Notes under the pieces: model-generated
The model's database searches: none
What the model was told of the DNA's origin: nothing
Seen by the model: only the letters and a program-made list of their open reading frames with translations
Program-made: the position numbers and the translations under genes
Source of the DNA: PWQG01 sp050486205
Lineage (GTDB): Bacteria > Pseudomonadota > Gammaproteobacteria > Pseudomonadales > Pseudohongiellaceae
DNA: 64,000 nucleotides
Direction of reading: 5' to 3'
Assembly (NCBI GenBank): GCA_050486205.1
Contig: JBJHCW010000001.1
Location: 372,001-436,000 of the forward strand
Shown here: in pieces, positions 1-9,014 of the stretch
Layout of the letters: each line of letters starts with the position of its first letter
Numbering within the stretch: position 1 is the stretch's first letter

Positions 1-117
1 CTTGAGATTTAACACCGATCTTACTCACTAAATACCAACAGCACAACTGCATACAATGGTAAAAATGGTAACAATATGTGTCACATGCACTCGACTTGAA
101 CACCCTTGAGAGGTATT

Positions 118-1512
118 ATGCCCTATATGCCTAAACTATTGCCACTACTACGTTTTTTCTACGTCGCAGCGCTGGTTGCAGGGCTGGTCGGCGTGATGTT
201 GCCGGCCATTTTCGCCCAATCTGACAATTCGTCAAGTGTCGTAAGGTTGATCGACATCAAAGGTCCTATCGGCCCTGCCACTTCAGACTTTATGGTTCGC
301 AATCTGGAAAGGGCGGCAGAAGTGCCCGCAGAACTGCTGGTTATCCGCCTGGACACACCCGGCGGGCTGGATACCGCCATGCGTGACATGGTCAGCGCCA
401 TTCTGGCCTCACCGGTGCCCGTGGCCACCTGGGTGGCCCCCGGTGGCGCCAGAGCCGCCAGTGCGGGCACTTATATCAGCTACGCCAGTCATTTTGCGGC
501 CATGGCGCCGGCAACCAATATCGGCTCATCCACCCCTGTGAGCGTCGGTGGCACACCATCACCCACTCCCTCTCCCGCCCCCGGGGCTGAACCGGTCGAT
601 GACAATGGAAGCGGTGATGACAGGCTGAGCGACATGGAGCGCAAGGTCATCAACGATGCTGTTGCCTACCTCAAAGGCCTTGCCGAACTGCGTGGGCGCA
701 ATGCGGAGTGGGCCGAGCGTACAGTGCGTGATGCGGCCAACCTGTCAGCCTCCGAGGCGCTGGCCGAGAACGTGATCGATGTCATTGCACGGGATCTGGA
801 CGAGCTGCTGTCATTCATCAATGGCCGCACGGTAGAAGTCAGCGGTCGTGAGCGAACAATCGTGCTGGATAACCCCCAGGTGGAGGTAGTCGAGCCCGAC
901 TGGCGCTACAGCTTCCTCAGTGTCATCACCAACCCCAATGTTGCCTATATCCTGCTGATGATTGGTGTATACGGCATTATTCTGGAATTCTACAACCCGG
1001 GCATGGGCCTGCCCGGCGTGACCGGGATCATCTGCCTGTTACTGGGCGCCTTTGCCCTGCAGATGCTGCCCATCAACTACGCCGGCCTGGCGTTGATGGT
1101 GGTGGGAATCGGTCTGATGGTATTCGAGGTATTCAGTCCGAGTTTTGGTGTGTTCGGCATAGGCGGACTGGCAGCCTTTGTGCTCGGCTCCATCATGCTC
1201 ATGGACTCGGATCTGCCCGGCTACCAGATTTCCATACCATTGATCGCTGCCCTTGCCACCGGCATGGGCGGACTGATCATGTTGACTCTCGGCGCGCTGA
1301 TGCGGTCCCGGCAACAGAAAATCACCAGCGGCGTTGAAGCCATGATCGGCGCCAAGGCAGTAGCGCTGGAAAGCTTTGATCACAAAGGCCCTGTCAGGGT
1401 CATGAGCGAAAACTGGACGGCCATCACCGACGTACCCGTGAACAAGGGCGAACACCTGGTGATCGAGAAGGTGGAGGGCCTGACGCTGAAAGTCCGCAAG
1501 TCACAGGAATAG
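118..1512 (+). CDS. NfeD-family membrane serine protease
   Basis: Long-form NfeD of 464 residues, a membrane-anchored ClpP/SppA-class serine protease; studied relatives work with a slipin partner in membrane-protein quality control. Visible parts are an N-terminal signal or anchor segment (about 8-33), a protease domain with the nucleophile motif ARAASAGTY (Ser115) and a candidate catalytic Lys176 in MERKVIND, a Ser/Pro/Gly-rich insert (about 145-168) between them, several membrane spans (about 275-385) and a C-terminal OB-fold-like domain (about 395-464). ATG 118 is preferred because GAGAGG (108-113) lies just upstream; an in-frame TTG at 106 is the alternative. The slipin gene follows 31 bp later, the usual pairing. 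The first 117 bases of the window are intergenic. Family is sure; the substrate is unknown and the Lys assignment is inferred. Confidence 0.92.
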   Translation: MPYMPKLLPLLRFFYVAALVAGLVGVMLPAIFAQSDNSSSVVRLIDIKGPIGPATSDFMVRNLERAAEVPAELLVIRLDTPGGLDTAMRDMVSAILASPVPVATWVAPGGARAASAGTYISYASHFAAMAPATNIGSSTPVSVGGTPSPTPSPAPGAEPVDDNGSGDDRLSDMERKVINDAVAYLKGLAELRGRNAEWAERTVRDAANLSASEALAENVIDVIARDLDELLSFINGRTVEVSGRERTIVLDNPQVEVVEPDWRYSFLSVITNPNVAYILLMIGVYGIILEFYNPGMGLPGVTGIICLLLGAFALQMLPINYAGLALMVVGIGLMVFEVFSPSFGVFGIGGLAAFVLGSIMLMDSDLPGYQISIPLIAALATGMGGLIMLTLGALMRSRQQKITSGVEAMIGAKAVALESFDHKGPVRVMSENWTAITDVPVNKGEHLVIEKVEGLTLKVRKSQE

Positions 1513-1543
1513 AACCCGGTCATTGCCGGTTAAGGAGCTGCTA

Positions 1544-2308
1544 ATGGAAATTTTTGTACTGGTACTGGCTGCGCTGGTTGCTGGCCTGCTGTTCAGCGCA
1601 TTCAATGTCCTTAAAGAGTACGAGCGCGGCGTGGTTTTCATGCTGGGTCGCTTCCAGAAGGTCAAGGGGCCGGGCCTGATCATCGTCATTCCCGTTATCC
1701 AGCAGATGGTACGCGTCAGTCTGCGCACCTTCACCTGGGACATTCCCTCGCAGGATCTGATTACCCGCGACAACGTCTCGGTAAAGGTCAATGCCGTGCT
1801 GTACTTCCGGGTGGTTGATCCGCAGAAAGCCGTCATCAATATCGAGGATTTCATGGAGGCCACCAGCCAGCTTGCGCAGACCACGCTACGCTCAGTCCTG
1901 GGCCAGCATGAGCTTGACGAGCTGCTTTCCGAGCGCGAACGCCTCAATGCCGATGTCCAGGAGATTCTGGATTCACAGACTGACAACTGGGGCATCAAGG
2001 TCTCCAATGTGGAAATCAAGCACGTGGATATCGACGAGAGCATGATCCGAGCCATTGCCCAGCAGGCCGAGGCCGAGCGCTCACGGCGGGCCAAGGTCAT
2101 CCATGCTGCCGGTGAATACGAGGCTGCCAAGCAGTTGGTGGAAGCTGCTCAACAACTGGCTGCCCAGCCCGAATCCATCCAGTTGCGTTACCTGCAGACT
2201 CTTACCGAAATCGCCAGCGAGAAGAACTCAACCATCGTCTTTCCGCTGCCGATGAACCTGCTGGAAGGACTGGGCAAGTTGATAGATAATAAAGCGGGCA
2301 AACAGTGA
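1544..2308 (+). CDS. Slipin (stomatin/SPFH-domain membrane protein)
   Basis: Slipin of 254 residues: one N-terminal membrane hairpin (about 1-22) followed by an SPFH/prohibitin-homology domain (KEYERGVVFMLGRF onward) and a short alpha-helical C-terminal region rich in Ala/Glu (AEAERSRRAKVIHAAGEY). Slipins form membrane-bound oligomers, and their C-terminus is a reported substrate of the partner NfeD protease in archaea. ATG 1544 is chosen because AAGGAG (1532-1537) sits 6 bp upstream; an earlier in-frame ATG at 1523 lacks such a site. It lies 31 bp after nfeD and is almost certainly co-transcribed. The role in this organism, membrane microdomain or stress function, is inferred from the family. 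Confidence 0.93.
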   Translation: MEIFVLVLAALVAGLLFSAFNVLKEYERGVVFMLGRFQKVKGPGLIIVIPVIQQMVRVSLRTFTWDIPSQDLITRDNVSVKVNAVLYFRVVDPQKAVINIEDFMEATSQLAQTTLRSVLGQHELDELLSERERLNADVQEILDSQTDNWGIKVSNVEIKHVDIDESMIRAIAQQAEAERSRRAKVIHAAGEYEAAKQLVEAAQQLAAQPESIQLRYLQTLTEIASEKNSTIVFPLPMNLLEGLGKLIDNKAGKQ

Positions 2309-2343
2309 TCACGGTCATCGGGCCCGATCCGGAGCACCAGTCC

Positions 2344-3183
2344 ATGCTGCCATCCATAATGCGGGCCCGGCTCACCCGGGCAATCGGCACCAGACTTGCA
2401 CTTGGCGCACCGCCGCTGATGGCGGCAGCGCTTGCACTTGCCCTGCTCTTTCAGGCCTTTAACCCCGCAGCCAGGGCGCTGGACGCTGTCCCGGGTGAAC
2501 ACACAGCTGCCGGCGCAGATGAAAGCGGTAACGCCTGTGTGATTCTGCTACACGGCCTGAGCCGTACGGATTTCTCCATGCTCCGCCTGGAAAGCGCCTT
2601 GCGCCGTGAAGGTTATGCCGTAGCCAATGTGCACTATGACTCGCGCGAACACAGCATTGCCATCCTGGCCGAGCGTGCCGTCACGACCGGGCTGGCATTG
2701 TGTGCAGAACAGGGCGCGGAACGCATTCACTTTGCCACGCATTCCCTGGGCGGCATACTGGTGCGCTTTTACATGCGCGACCATGAGCTGCCGCAACTTG
2801 GCCGCGTGGTGATGATGGCACCACCGAACCAGGGCACCCAGATCATTGATGTGTTCGGTGACATCCCCGGTTTCGAGTTGTTCAGCGGCGAACCGGCGCA
2901 GCAGCTGGGCACCAACGCCGACAGCGTGCCCCAGCAGCTTGGACCGGTGGATTTTGAGCTTGGCGTCATCGCTGGCACGCGCTCACTGAATCCAATTCTT
3001 TCCATGGCCCTGCCGGATCGCGACGACGGCAAGGTCACAGTGGAAAACACCAAGGTGGAAGGCATGCAGGATTTTATCGAACTGCCATTTTCACACACCT
3101 TCATCATGCAGCGTCAGGAGAGCATTGACCAGGTGCTCCACTTCCTGGCACACGGTGTATTCAATCACAGCAGCGCCTCATGA
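2344..3183 (+). CDS. Alpha/beta-hydrolase lipase or esterase
   Basis: Alpha/beta hydrolase of the triacylglycerol-lipase/acetyltransferase type, 279 residues from ATG 2344. A hydrophobic Ala-rich N-terminal segment suggests export or membrane attachment. VILLHGLSRT holds the oxyanion region, ATHSLGGIL gives the nucleophile Ser134, and the C-terminal SHTFIM has a candidate catalytic His. GGAG (2331-2334) is 9 bp upstream of this ATG. A GTG at 2305 overlaps the slipin stop codon (GTGA) and would add 13 residues, so translational coupling is a real alternative. The location directly after nfeD-slipin suggests one operon for membrane-lipid or membrane-protein maintenance; the substrate is unknown. 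Two small hairpins follow the stop (3183-3213) without a clear T-run. Confidence 0.82.
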   Translation: MLPSIMRARLTRAIGTRLALGAPPLMAAALALALLFQAFNPAARALDAVPGEHTAAGADESGNACVILLHGLSRTDFSMLRLESALRREGYAVANVHYDSREHSIAILAERAVTTGLALCAEQGAERIHFATHSLGGILVRFYMRDHELPQLGRVVMMAPPNQGTQIIDVFGDIPGFELFSGEPAQQLGTNADSVPQQLGPVDFELGVIAGTRSLNPILSMALPDRDDGKVTVENTKVEGMQDFIELPFSHTFIMQRQESIDQVLHFLAHGVFNHSSAS

Positions 3184-3387
3184 CCCCAAACTGGGGTTGA
3201 CGACAGATGTCAACGAATTAGCGACAGTTGACTACGGGTTCGCTGCCTCACATGCTGGATTTTGACAGTCAATTGCTTTAGACTGCCGCCCTTCTCACAG
3301 ACCCTCTGTACCCCAGCCGCAGCCGGCACTGCAGCGGGTTACGGGTCCGGCAAATGCCGCCACAATCCAGCTGGAAATTCGGGGAAC

Positions 3388-6135
3388 ATGAAACAGACCA
3401 AGAGCACCACGGCAGAAAGGAAATCGACCGCTGCGGGGACCAACCGCTTCGTCTTCAATTTCGGCAACCAGACTGACGGCAACGCAAGTATGCGCGAGCT
3501 GTTGGGTGGCAAAGGCGCCAACCTGGCAGAAATGGCCGCCATCGGCCTGCCGGTTCCTCCCGGTTTTACCGTCAGTACCGAGGTCTGCACCTGGTTTTAT
3601 GCCAACAAACGCCAGTATCCACCGGCGCTTGCAAAAGACGTGCAAAAAGCCATTGCCCACATCGAACAACAGATGGGCAAGCAGTTTGGCGGCCGCGACA
3701 ATCCGCTTCTGGTTTCGGTGCGCTCCGGCGCCCGTGATTCCATGCCGGGCATGATGGACACCATCCTCAACCTGGGCCTCAACGACCACACTGTGGAAGG
3801 CCTGGCCAACATCTCCGGCAATGCCCGGTTTGCCTGGGATTGCTATCGCCGGTTTATCCAGATGTATGGCGATGTGGTCATGGGCGTGGGGGCGGCAAAC
3901 GACGAATCCAGTGATCCATTCCATGAACTGCTGGATGAAATGAAACAATCACTGGGCAAAGCCCAGGACAACGAGCTGACATCAGCTGAGCTGCAGGAGC
4001 TGGTCAAACGTTACAAGCTGTTGATTCGCAAACGCACCGGCGCCGATTTTCCGCAGGACGTGTACAAGCAATTGTGGGGCGCCGTCGGTGCCGTTTTTGG
4101 TTCCTGGAAAAACGAACGCGCCATTCTGTACCGCCAGCAATACGGCATTCCGGCCGAATGGGGTACGGCAGTGAATATCCAGGCCATGGTCTTCGGCAAC
4201 GCCGGTGATGACAGCGCCACAGGTGTGGCTTTCACGCGTGATCCCGCGACCGGTGAAAAAGCCTTTTACGGCGAGTACCTGACCAATGCCCAGGGCGAGG
4301 ACGTGGTTGCCGGCGTGCGCACTCCCAAACCCATTGCCGATCTCCACAAGGAAATGCCACCCATGTTTGCCGAACTGGAAAAGGTTCGCAGCAAACTGGA
4401 GCGCCACTTCCGGGACATGCAGGATTTTGAATTCACGATTGAAAACGGGCGCCTGTTCATCCTGCAGACACGCAACGGCAAGCGTACCGGCCTGGCGGCC
4501 ATCCGTATCGCAGTGGAAATGAACCGTGAAAAACTGATGGACCAGCGCACCGCCCTGCTCAAGATTCCGGCCGAATCCATCGACACCCTGCTGGTGCCGG
4601 TTTTTGACCCGAAGGCACTGAAAGCGGCAACCCTGATCTGCAAAGGCTTGCCGGCTGGCCCCGGTGCCGCAACCGGCCGCATCGTCTTCACCGCTGCGCA
4701 GGCGGAGATTGAATCACGCAAGGGCAACAAGGTTGTGCTGTGTCGCACCGAGACATCACCGGACGATCTCAAGGGCATGCTGTACTCACAAGGCATTCTC
4801 ACCACCCGCGGCGGCGTTTCCTCACACGCTGCGCTGGTAGCGCGTCAGCTTGGCAAGGTCTGTGTATGTGGAGCTGGTGATATCAGCATCAACTACGAAA
4901 AGCGTACCCTGAACTGCAATGGCATCAGCCTGAAAGAAGGCGACTATATTTCCATCAACGGCAGCACCGGTTCAGTCTACCAGGGCATGATCGAAAGTGC
5001 CGACTCCGAGGTCAAGCGAGTGCTGGAAGGCACTCTCAAGCCCGAAAAGAGTTACACCTTCGAGCTGTTCCAGACAGTAATGCAGTGGTCGGACAAACAC
5101 CGCAGACTGCGCATCCGCACCAACGCGGACACGCCGGCCATGGCAGAGCAGGCAGTGGCCTACGGTGCCGAGGGCATTGGATTGTGCCGCACGGAACACA
5201 TGTTCTTCGAAGGCGGACGTATTGACGATATGCGGCAGATGATTCTTGCCGTGGATGGCGTCAATCGCCGCGCCGCCCTGGACAAGCTGTTGCCGGCCCA
5301 ACGCGAAGACTTTGAAGGCCTGTTCCGTGCCATGAACGGCCGCCCGGTCACCATCCGGTTACTGGATCCGCCACTGCACGAGTTCCTGCCCCAGGATGAT
5401 GCGGTACGTCGCCAATTGGCCGACAAGCTGGGCCTGCCGCTGGAATTTGTCATTGACCGCATCAAGGCCCTGCACGAGGAGAACCCCATGCTGGGCTGTC
5501 GTGGCTGTCGATTGGGCATTCTGTACCCGGAAATCACCGAGATGCAGGTACGTGCCATATTTGAAGCCGCTGCCGCTGTCAGCACAGGCAAGAACAAAAT
5601 CGAGGTTAACCCGGAAATCATGATTCCGCTGGTTGGCTTCAAGGCCGAGCTGGAAGATCAGCTCGCCATTGTGCGTCGTGTGGCCGAGGAAGTGACAGCC
5701 CGGAAAAAAGTGAAAATTCCCTACCTGGTCGGCACCATGATCGAGGTGCCGCGTGCGGCCATTACGGCCGATGAAATTGCCGAATGCGCAGAGTTCTTCA
5801 GCTTCGGCACAAACGACCTGACCCAGACCACGCTCGGCCTCAGCCGTGATGACATGGGCCTGTTCTATGATGAATACCAGAGCAAGGAAATCTACAACAA
5901 GAACCCCTTTGCCAGCCTGGACAAAACCGGTGTTGGCAAACTGATGCAATTCGCAGTCACCAACGGCCTGCAGACTCGCAAGAACCTGAAACTGGGCATT
6001 TGCGGAGAGCACGCCGGGGACCCGGACTCCATTGATTTCTGTCACAAGCTGGGCCTGCACTACGTAAGCTGTTCACCGCCACGCGTACCAATTGCACGCC
6101 TGGCAGCCGCCCAGGCTGCTCTGCGCAACGAGTGA
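3388..6135 (+). CDS. ppdK: Pyruvate, phosphate dikinase
   Basis: Interconverts pyruvate, ATP and phosphate with phosphoenolpyruvate, AMP and pyrophosphate in the cytoplasm. The 915-residue protein has the full family architecture: an N-terminal ATP-binding domain (about 18-380), the swivelling phosphohistidine domain with TRGGVSSHAALVAR, and a C-terminal TIM-barrel PEP/pyruvate domain containing FSFGTNDLTQTT and GICGEHAGD. The length is typical plus a roughly 17-residue Lys/Thr/Ser-rich start. ATG 3388 is chosen for GGGGAA (3381-3386) just upstream; the frame stays open further upstream without a better signal. The 204 bp before it (3184-3387) hold no gene. The gene appears monocistronic, closed by a hairpin at 6151. 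Expected roles are gluconeogenic PEP supply or pyrophosphate-dependent glycolysis. Confidence 0.97.
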   Translation: MKQTKSTTAERKSTAAGTNRFVFNFGNQTDGNASMRELLGGKGANLAEMAAIGLPVPPGFTVSTEVCTWFYANKRQYPPALAKDVQKAIAHIEQQMGKQFGGRDNPLLVSVRSGARDSMPGMMDTILNLGLNDHTVEGLANISGNARFAWDCYRRFIQMYGDVVMGVGAANDESSDPFHELLDEMKQSLGKAQDNELTSAELQELVKRYKLLIRKRTGADFPQDVYKQLWGAVGAVFGSWKNERAILYRQQYGIPAEWGTAVNIQAMVFGNAGDDSATGVAFTRDPATGEKAFYGEYLTNAQGEDVVAGVRTPKPIADLHKEMPPMFAELEKVRSKLERHFRDMQDFEFTIENGRLFILQTRNGKRTGLAAIRIAVEMNREKLMDQRTALLKIPAESIDTLLVPVFDPKALKAATLICKGLPAGPGAATGRIVFTAAQAEIESRKGNKVVLCRTETSPDDLKGMLYSQGILTTRGGVSSHAALVARQLGKVCVCGAGDISINYEKRTLNCNGISLKEGDYISINGSTGSVYQGMIESADSEVKRVLEGTLKPEKSYTFELFQTVMQWSDKHRRLRIRTNADTPAMAEQAVAYGAEGIGLCRTEHMFFEGGRIDDMRQMILAVDGVNRRAALDKLLPAQREDFEGLFRAMNGRPVTIRLLDPPLHEFLPQDDAVRRQLADKLGLPLEFVIDRIKALHEENPMLGCRGCRLGILYPEITEMQVRAIFEAAAAVSTGKNKIEVNPEIMIPLVGFKAELEDQLAIVRRVAEEVTARKKVKIPYLVGTMIEVPRAAITADEIAECAEFFSFGTNDLTQTTLGLSRDDMGLFYDEYQSKEIYNKNPFASLDKTGVGKLMQFAVTNGLQTRKNLKLGICGEHAGDPDSIDFCHKLGLHYVSCSPPRVPIARLAAAQAALRNE

Positions 6136-6150
6136 TTCTCGCAGCAAACT

Positions 6151-6182
6151 GCCGCCGGTGTCAGTTGCCGGCGGCTTTTCTT
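6151..6182. terminator. Rho-independent terminator after ppdK, overlapping the rnfH 3' end
   Basis: GCCGCCGG (6151-6158) and CCGGCGGC (6168-6175) form an 8-bp GC stem with a 9-base loop, followed by TTTTCTT on the plus strand. It ends the ppdK transcript. The loop includes the stop codon of the convergent rnfH gene. Confidence 0.85.
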
Positions 6183-6481
6183 GCTGCGCGCAACAATCGG
6201 GCCTGCTTCGGATCCAGTAGCAATGGCCGGTAAACCTCTATCCTGTCACCCGCCTGCACCTGATAGTCCTGTGGCAAAGGCATCACCTTGCCATCAAGCA
6301 GCCGGGAAAACACACCCTTGTCCAGCGCCGCAAAATCCACCTCTGGATAAAGCGCGGGCAGGCCACTTTGCAAGACTGCCGTCTGAGCTGTTGTACCATG
6401 TGGCACCCGAATAGCAATCAGTTCCTGCCGATCCGGCAATGCGTATGCCACTTCGATGTCAATATCCTGCTGCCCTGTCAT
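6161..6481 (-). CDS. rnfH: RnfH/RatB-family ubiquitin-fold protein
   Basis: Small (106 residues) RnfH-family protein with a beta-grasp, ubiquitin-like fold. The N-terminal IDIEVAYALPDRQ strand and the C-terminal block DRIEVYRPLLLDPKQARLLR are the family signatures. Its start overlaps the ratA stop by 4 bases, so it is translationally coupled to ratA, the conserved gammaproteobacterial pair. The molecular role is not settled: named after rnf clusters and also called RatB beside ratA, but no rnf genes are seen here. The coding end overlaps the ppdK terminator hairpin. Confidence 0.93.
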   Translation of the reverse strand: MTGQQDIDIEVAYALPDRQELIAIRVPHGTTAQTAVLQSGLPALYPEVDFAALDKGVFSRLLDGKVMPLPQDYQVQAGDRIEVYRPLLLDPKQARLLRAARKAAGN

Positions 6482-6924
6482 TCACTGGCCCCCACGCCGT
6501 AAACCGCATCGGCGCGTTCAACCACATCCTCTACCAGTCGATTGGCCGAATGATGAAACAGTTTCTCGAGCGCCAGGCCCAGCAAGCCGCCGCTGAAGTC
6601 AAAGTGCATGCTCAGCGTCACCTTGCAGGCATCCGGCGTGAGCTCCTTGAAGTGCCATGTCGCACTGAAACTCCGGAACGGCCCCTCTACCAAAGCCAGT
6701 TCCATGCTGGAATAGGGAACCAGCTGATTGCGGGTGGTGAAGGCGTGCCGGATGCCAGCCTTGCCCAGCACCAGGCGACCAACCAGTTCCTGATCTGTTC
6801 GGGAAATGACTTCTGCATCAATACAGCCGTGCATGAATTCAGGATAACGCTCGATATCGTTTACCAGCTCAAACATCTGCTGACTGGAATACGGGACCAG
6901 GGCACTGCGTTCGATATCGGTCAT
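6478..6924 (-). CDS. ratA: RatA/COQ10-family START-domain protein
   Basis: SRPBCC (START-like) protein of 148 residues in the RatA/COQ10 family. The N-terminal block SALVPYSSQQMFELVNDIERYP and the central helix-grip-fold strands match. Relatives bind ubiquinone intermediates; the E. coli member was also reported to block 70S ribosome association, hence the toxin name. The gene begins 8 bp after the NSS transporter stop and overlaps rnfH by 4 bases. Proximity to smpB is conserved in E. coli, but there ratA is divergent from and adjacent to smpB, while here a transporter gene lies between them. The toxin function is uncertain; a ubiquinone-related role is at least as likely. Confidence 0.93.
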   Translation of the reverse strand: MTDIERSALVPYSSQQMFELVNDIERYPEFMHGCIDAEVISRTDQELVGRLVLGKAGIRHAFTTRNQLVPYSSMELALVEGPFRSFSATWHFKELTPDACKVTLSMHFDFSGGLLGLALEKLFHHSANRLVEDVVERADAVYGVGASE

Positions 6925-6932
6925 GGCAACAT

Positions 6933-8366
6933 TCAGACCCCGAACAGGCCAAGCAGGTCGAAAGCGAAGTATTTTTCCGCCACGGAATTGATGAATACAA
7001 ACAGCAACACCACAGGCACAAACGTGCGCAGCGAGAACTGTATGTACCTCTCCAGGATCGAGCCCCGGAAGCCTTCATGCCCAACAGCCATCTCGTCACC
7101 GAAGCCCTTGCGCCCCCAGCGCCAGGCACACAGTATGCACACCATGAACCCGACAAAGGGCAGAATCACCTCCGAGAAGGTATCGGCCAACAGGTCAAAG
7201 AAAGATCGGCTTCCACCACCATAACTGATGAAGTCAGTGAGAAACGGCGACATGCCAAAGGACATTGCTGCCATGACCGAGAAAATGCTCACCAGTGAGG
7301 CCTGCGTGAGCACTGCCTTGCGCCGTGAGAAATGCCACTCATCAATCATGTAGGAAATCGGAATTTCGAGAATCGACACCAGCGATGTCATGGCCGCAAA
7401 GAACACCAGCGCAAAGAATACCGACGCCACAACGCTGGCACCGAAGTAGCCCACCACGTCCTGCATGGACAGGAAAATCTGTGGCAGATAGGTGAAAATA
7501 AGGCCCACACTACTGGTGGAAAGATCGTCTGGATCGGTGGCCGGATCGAAGGCAAAAATTGCCGGCAGAATCAACAGGCCTGCCAGAAAAGCAATGCTGG
7601 TATCAGCAATCGCCACCATTTTTCCCGAGTCGACAATCCGGTCGGTACGGCTGAAGTAGGAGCCATAGGTAATCAGGATACCCATGCCCAGAGACAGCGA
7701 AAAGAACGCCTGGTTCAGGGCGCCGTTGATGACACTGCCGCTGAGTTGACTGAAATCCGGAACAAGATAGTAACGCAGGCCCAGACCAGCATTTTCCAGC
7801 GTCATCACAAAAATGATCAGCCCGACAAGCATTATCGCAAGCGTGGGCATCAACACACGCGCCAGACGTTCAATGCCGTGTTTCACCCCGCCCAGCAACA
7901 CGGTAAAAAGAACCAGCTGCAGAAAAACAAAATAAATGAACAATGAGGGCGAATTGACCACTTCACCGAAGGTTTCAGGACGCGCCAGCGTGGTCAACCC
8001 CCCGGTCAGCGAGGTGACAAGGAACATCACTATCCACACCGTGACAATGGTATAGAACACCGCAATCATGAAGGGTGTGATGATGGCCAGTTTGCCGGCA
8101 ATACGCCAGGGCCTGCTCTCGCCGGTTATCGCGCCGAAGGCGCCAACCGGATTACGGCGGGTATGTCGACCCAGGGTGATTTCAGCCAGCAATACAGGAA
8201 AACAGATCAGCGCAACAAAAAGAAGGTAAACAAACAGGAAGACGGCACCGCCATTCTTGGATGCCATGACCGGAAAGGCCACCAGATTGCCAAGGCCGAC
8301 GGCAGAACCGGCGGCAGCAAGGACAAACCCAAGCCTCGAACTGAACTGCCCGCGCTCTATCGCCAT
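6933..8366 (-). CDS. Sodium-dependent neurotransmitter-symporter-family transporter (NSS/SNF)
   Basis: Inner-membrane Na+-coupled amino-acid or amine symporter of 477 residues with about 11-12 membrane spans, the LeuT fold. The N-terminal signature FSSRLGFVLAAAGSAVGLGN includes the unwound TM1 that binds Na+ and substrate, and NGGAVFLFVYL follows as in other bacterial members. ATG 8366 starts a frame that fits the family N-terminus exactly. It is divergent from smpB and runs into ratA with an 8-bp gap, so ratA-rnfH may depend on its promoter. Substrate is not predictable. Its insertion between smpB and ratA departs from the E. coli order. Confidence 0.95.
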   Translation of the reverse strand: MAIERGQFSSRLGFVLAAAGSAVGLGNLVAFPVMASKNGGAVFLFVYLLFVALICFPVLLAEITLGRHTRRNPVGAFGAITGESRPWRIAGKLAIITPFMIAVFYTIVTVWIVMFLVTSLTGGLTTLARPETFGEVVNSPSLFIYFVFLQLVLFTVLLGGVKHGIERLARVLMPTLAIMLVGLIIFVMTLENAGLGLRYYLVPDFSQLSGSVINGALNQAFFSLSLGMGILITYGSYFSRTDRIVDSGKMVAIADTSIAFLAGLLILPAIFAFDPATDPDDLSTSSVGLIFTYLPQIFLSMQDVVGYFGASVVASVFFALVFFAAMTSLVSILEIPISYMIDEWHFSRRKAVLTQASLVSIFSVMAAMSFGMSPFLTDFISYGGGSRSFFDLLADTFSEVILPFVGFMVCILCAWRWGRKGFGDEMAVGHEGFRGSILERYIQFSLRTFVPVVLLFVFINSVAEKYFAFDLLGLFGV

Positions 8367-8501
8367 AAAATCCCCTGATATTCAGTCTTTTATTCTTCCC
8401 GGAGCGGGCGTGGCCGGCGCCTTGTAATCCCGCGATTCTACCAGCGCGCCGATTGCCCGGTCAATTTGAGCCCCTGATGGCTGGCGGTCCACTATTCAGT
8501 A

Positions 8502-8507
8502 TATAAT
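8502..8507 (+). promoter_or_regulatory. Candidate -10 element of smpB
   Basis: A perfect TATAAT lies 8 bp before the smpB ATG. Initiation about 7 bp downstream would fall at roughly 8514, giving a leaderless or near-leaderless mRNA. No good -35 hexamer is seen at the matching spacing and there is no Shine-Dalgarno sequence before ATG 8516. The rest of 8367-8515 is the divergent intergenic region with the NSS gene. Confidence 0.55.
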
Positions 8508-8515
8508 CCGCACCC

Positions 8516-8998
8516 ATGGCCAAAGGGAAAAAAAGCAAAGCCCCTGATACCACCATCGTTCGAAACAAAAAAGCCCTCCATGATTACTTTATCGAGGACA
8601 CTTTCGAGGCCGGTGTTGTGCTTCAGGGTTGGGAAGTGAAGAGTCTGCGCATGAAAAAGGCGCAGCTGGTGGACAGCTATGTGCTGATCAAGGACGGCGA
8701 AGCCTGGTTGCTGGGCTGTAACATCACGCCGCTGGATACCGCCAGCACCCATATCGTTGCCGATCCTGCACGCACAAAGAAGCTGCTGATGCATAAAAAG
8801 CAGCTTGCCACGCTGTTCGCGAAGACACAGGACAAAGGCCACACGGCTGTCGCCCTGAAACTGTACTGGAAAGGCCATCTGGTCAAAGCCCAGGTGGGAC
8901 TGGCCAAGGGCAAGAAGGAACACGACAAGCGTGCCACCACCAAGGACCGGGAGTGGAATATCCAGAAGCAGCGCGTGCTGCGTCAGCACAACAAGTGA
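8516..8998 (+). CDS. smpB: SsrA-binding protein SmpB
   Basis: SmpB (160 residues) binds tmRNA and delivers it to stalled ribosomes for trans-translation. The OB-fold core with NKKALHDYFIEDTFEAGVVL, GWEVKSLR and the C-terminal basic tail (KEHDKRATTKDREWNIQKQR) are all present, and the length is standard. No Shine-Dalgarno sequence precedes the ATG and a TATAAT lies only 8 bp upstream. The tmRNA gene it serves is 745 bp downstream on the same strand, separated by a HAD phosphatase gene. Confidence 0.98.
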   Translation: MAKGKKSKAPDTTIVRNKKALHDYFIEDTFEAGVVLQGWEVKSLRMKKAQLVDSYVLIKDGEAWLLGCNITPLDTASTHIVADPARTKKLLMHKKQLATLFAKTQDKGHTAVALKLYWKGHLVKAQVGLAKGKKEHDKRATTKDREWNIQKQRVLRQHNK

Positions 8999-9014
8999 GC
9001 CACAGGGCTGTTTT

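Noticed and set aside
6478..6924. Classical toxin-antitoxin module ratA-rnfH
   Set aside because: Despite the RatA/RatB names, both are conserved housekeeping-type proteins and an antitoxin role of RnfH is not supported.
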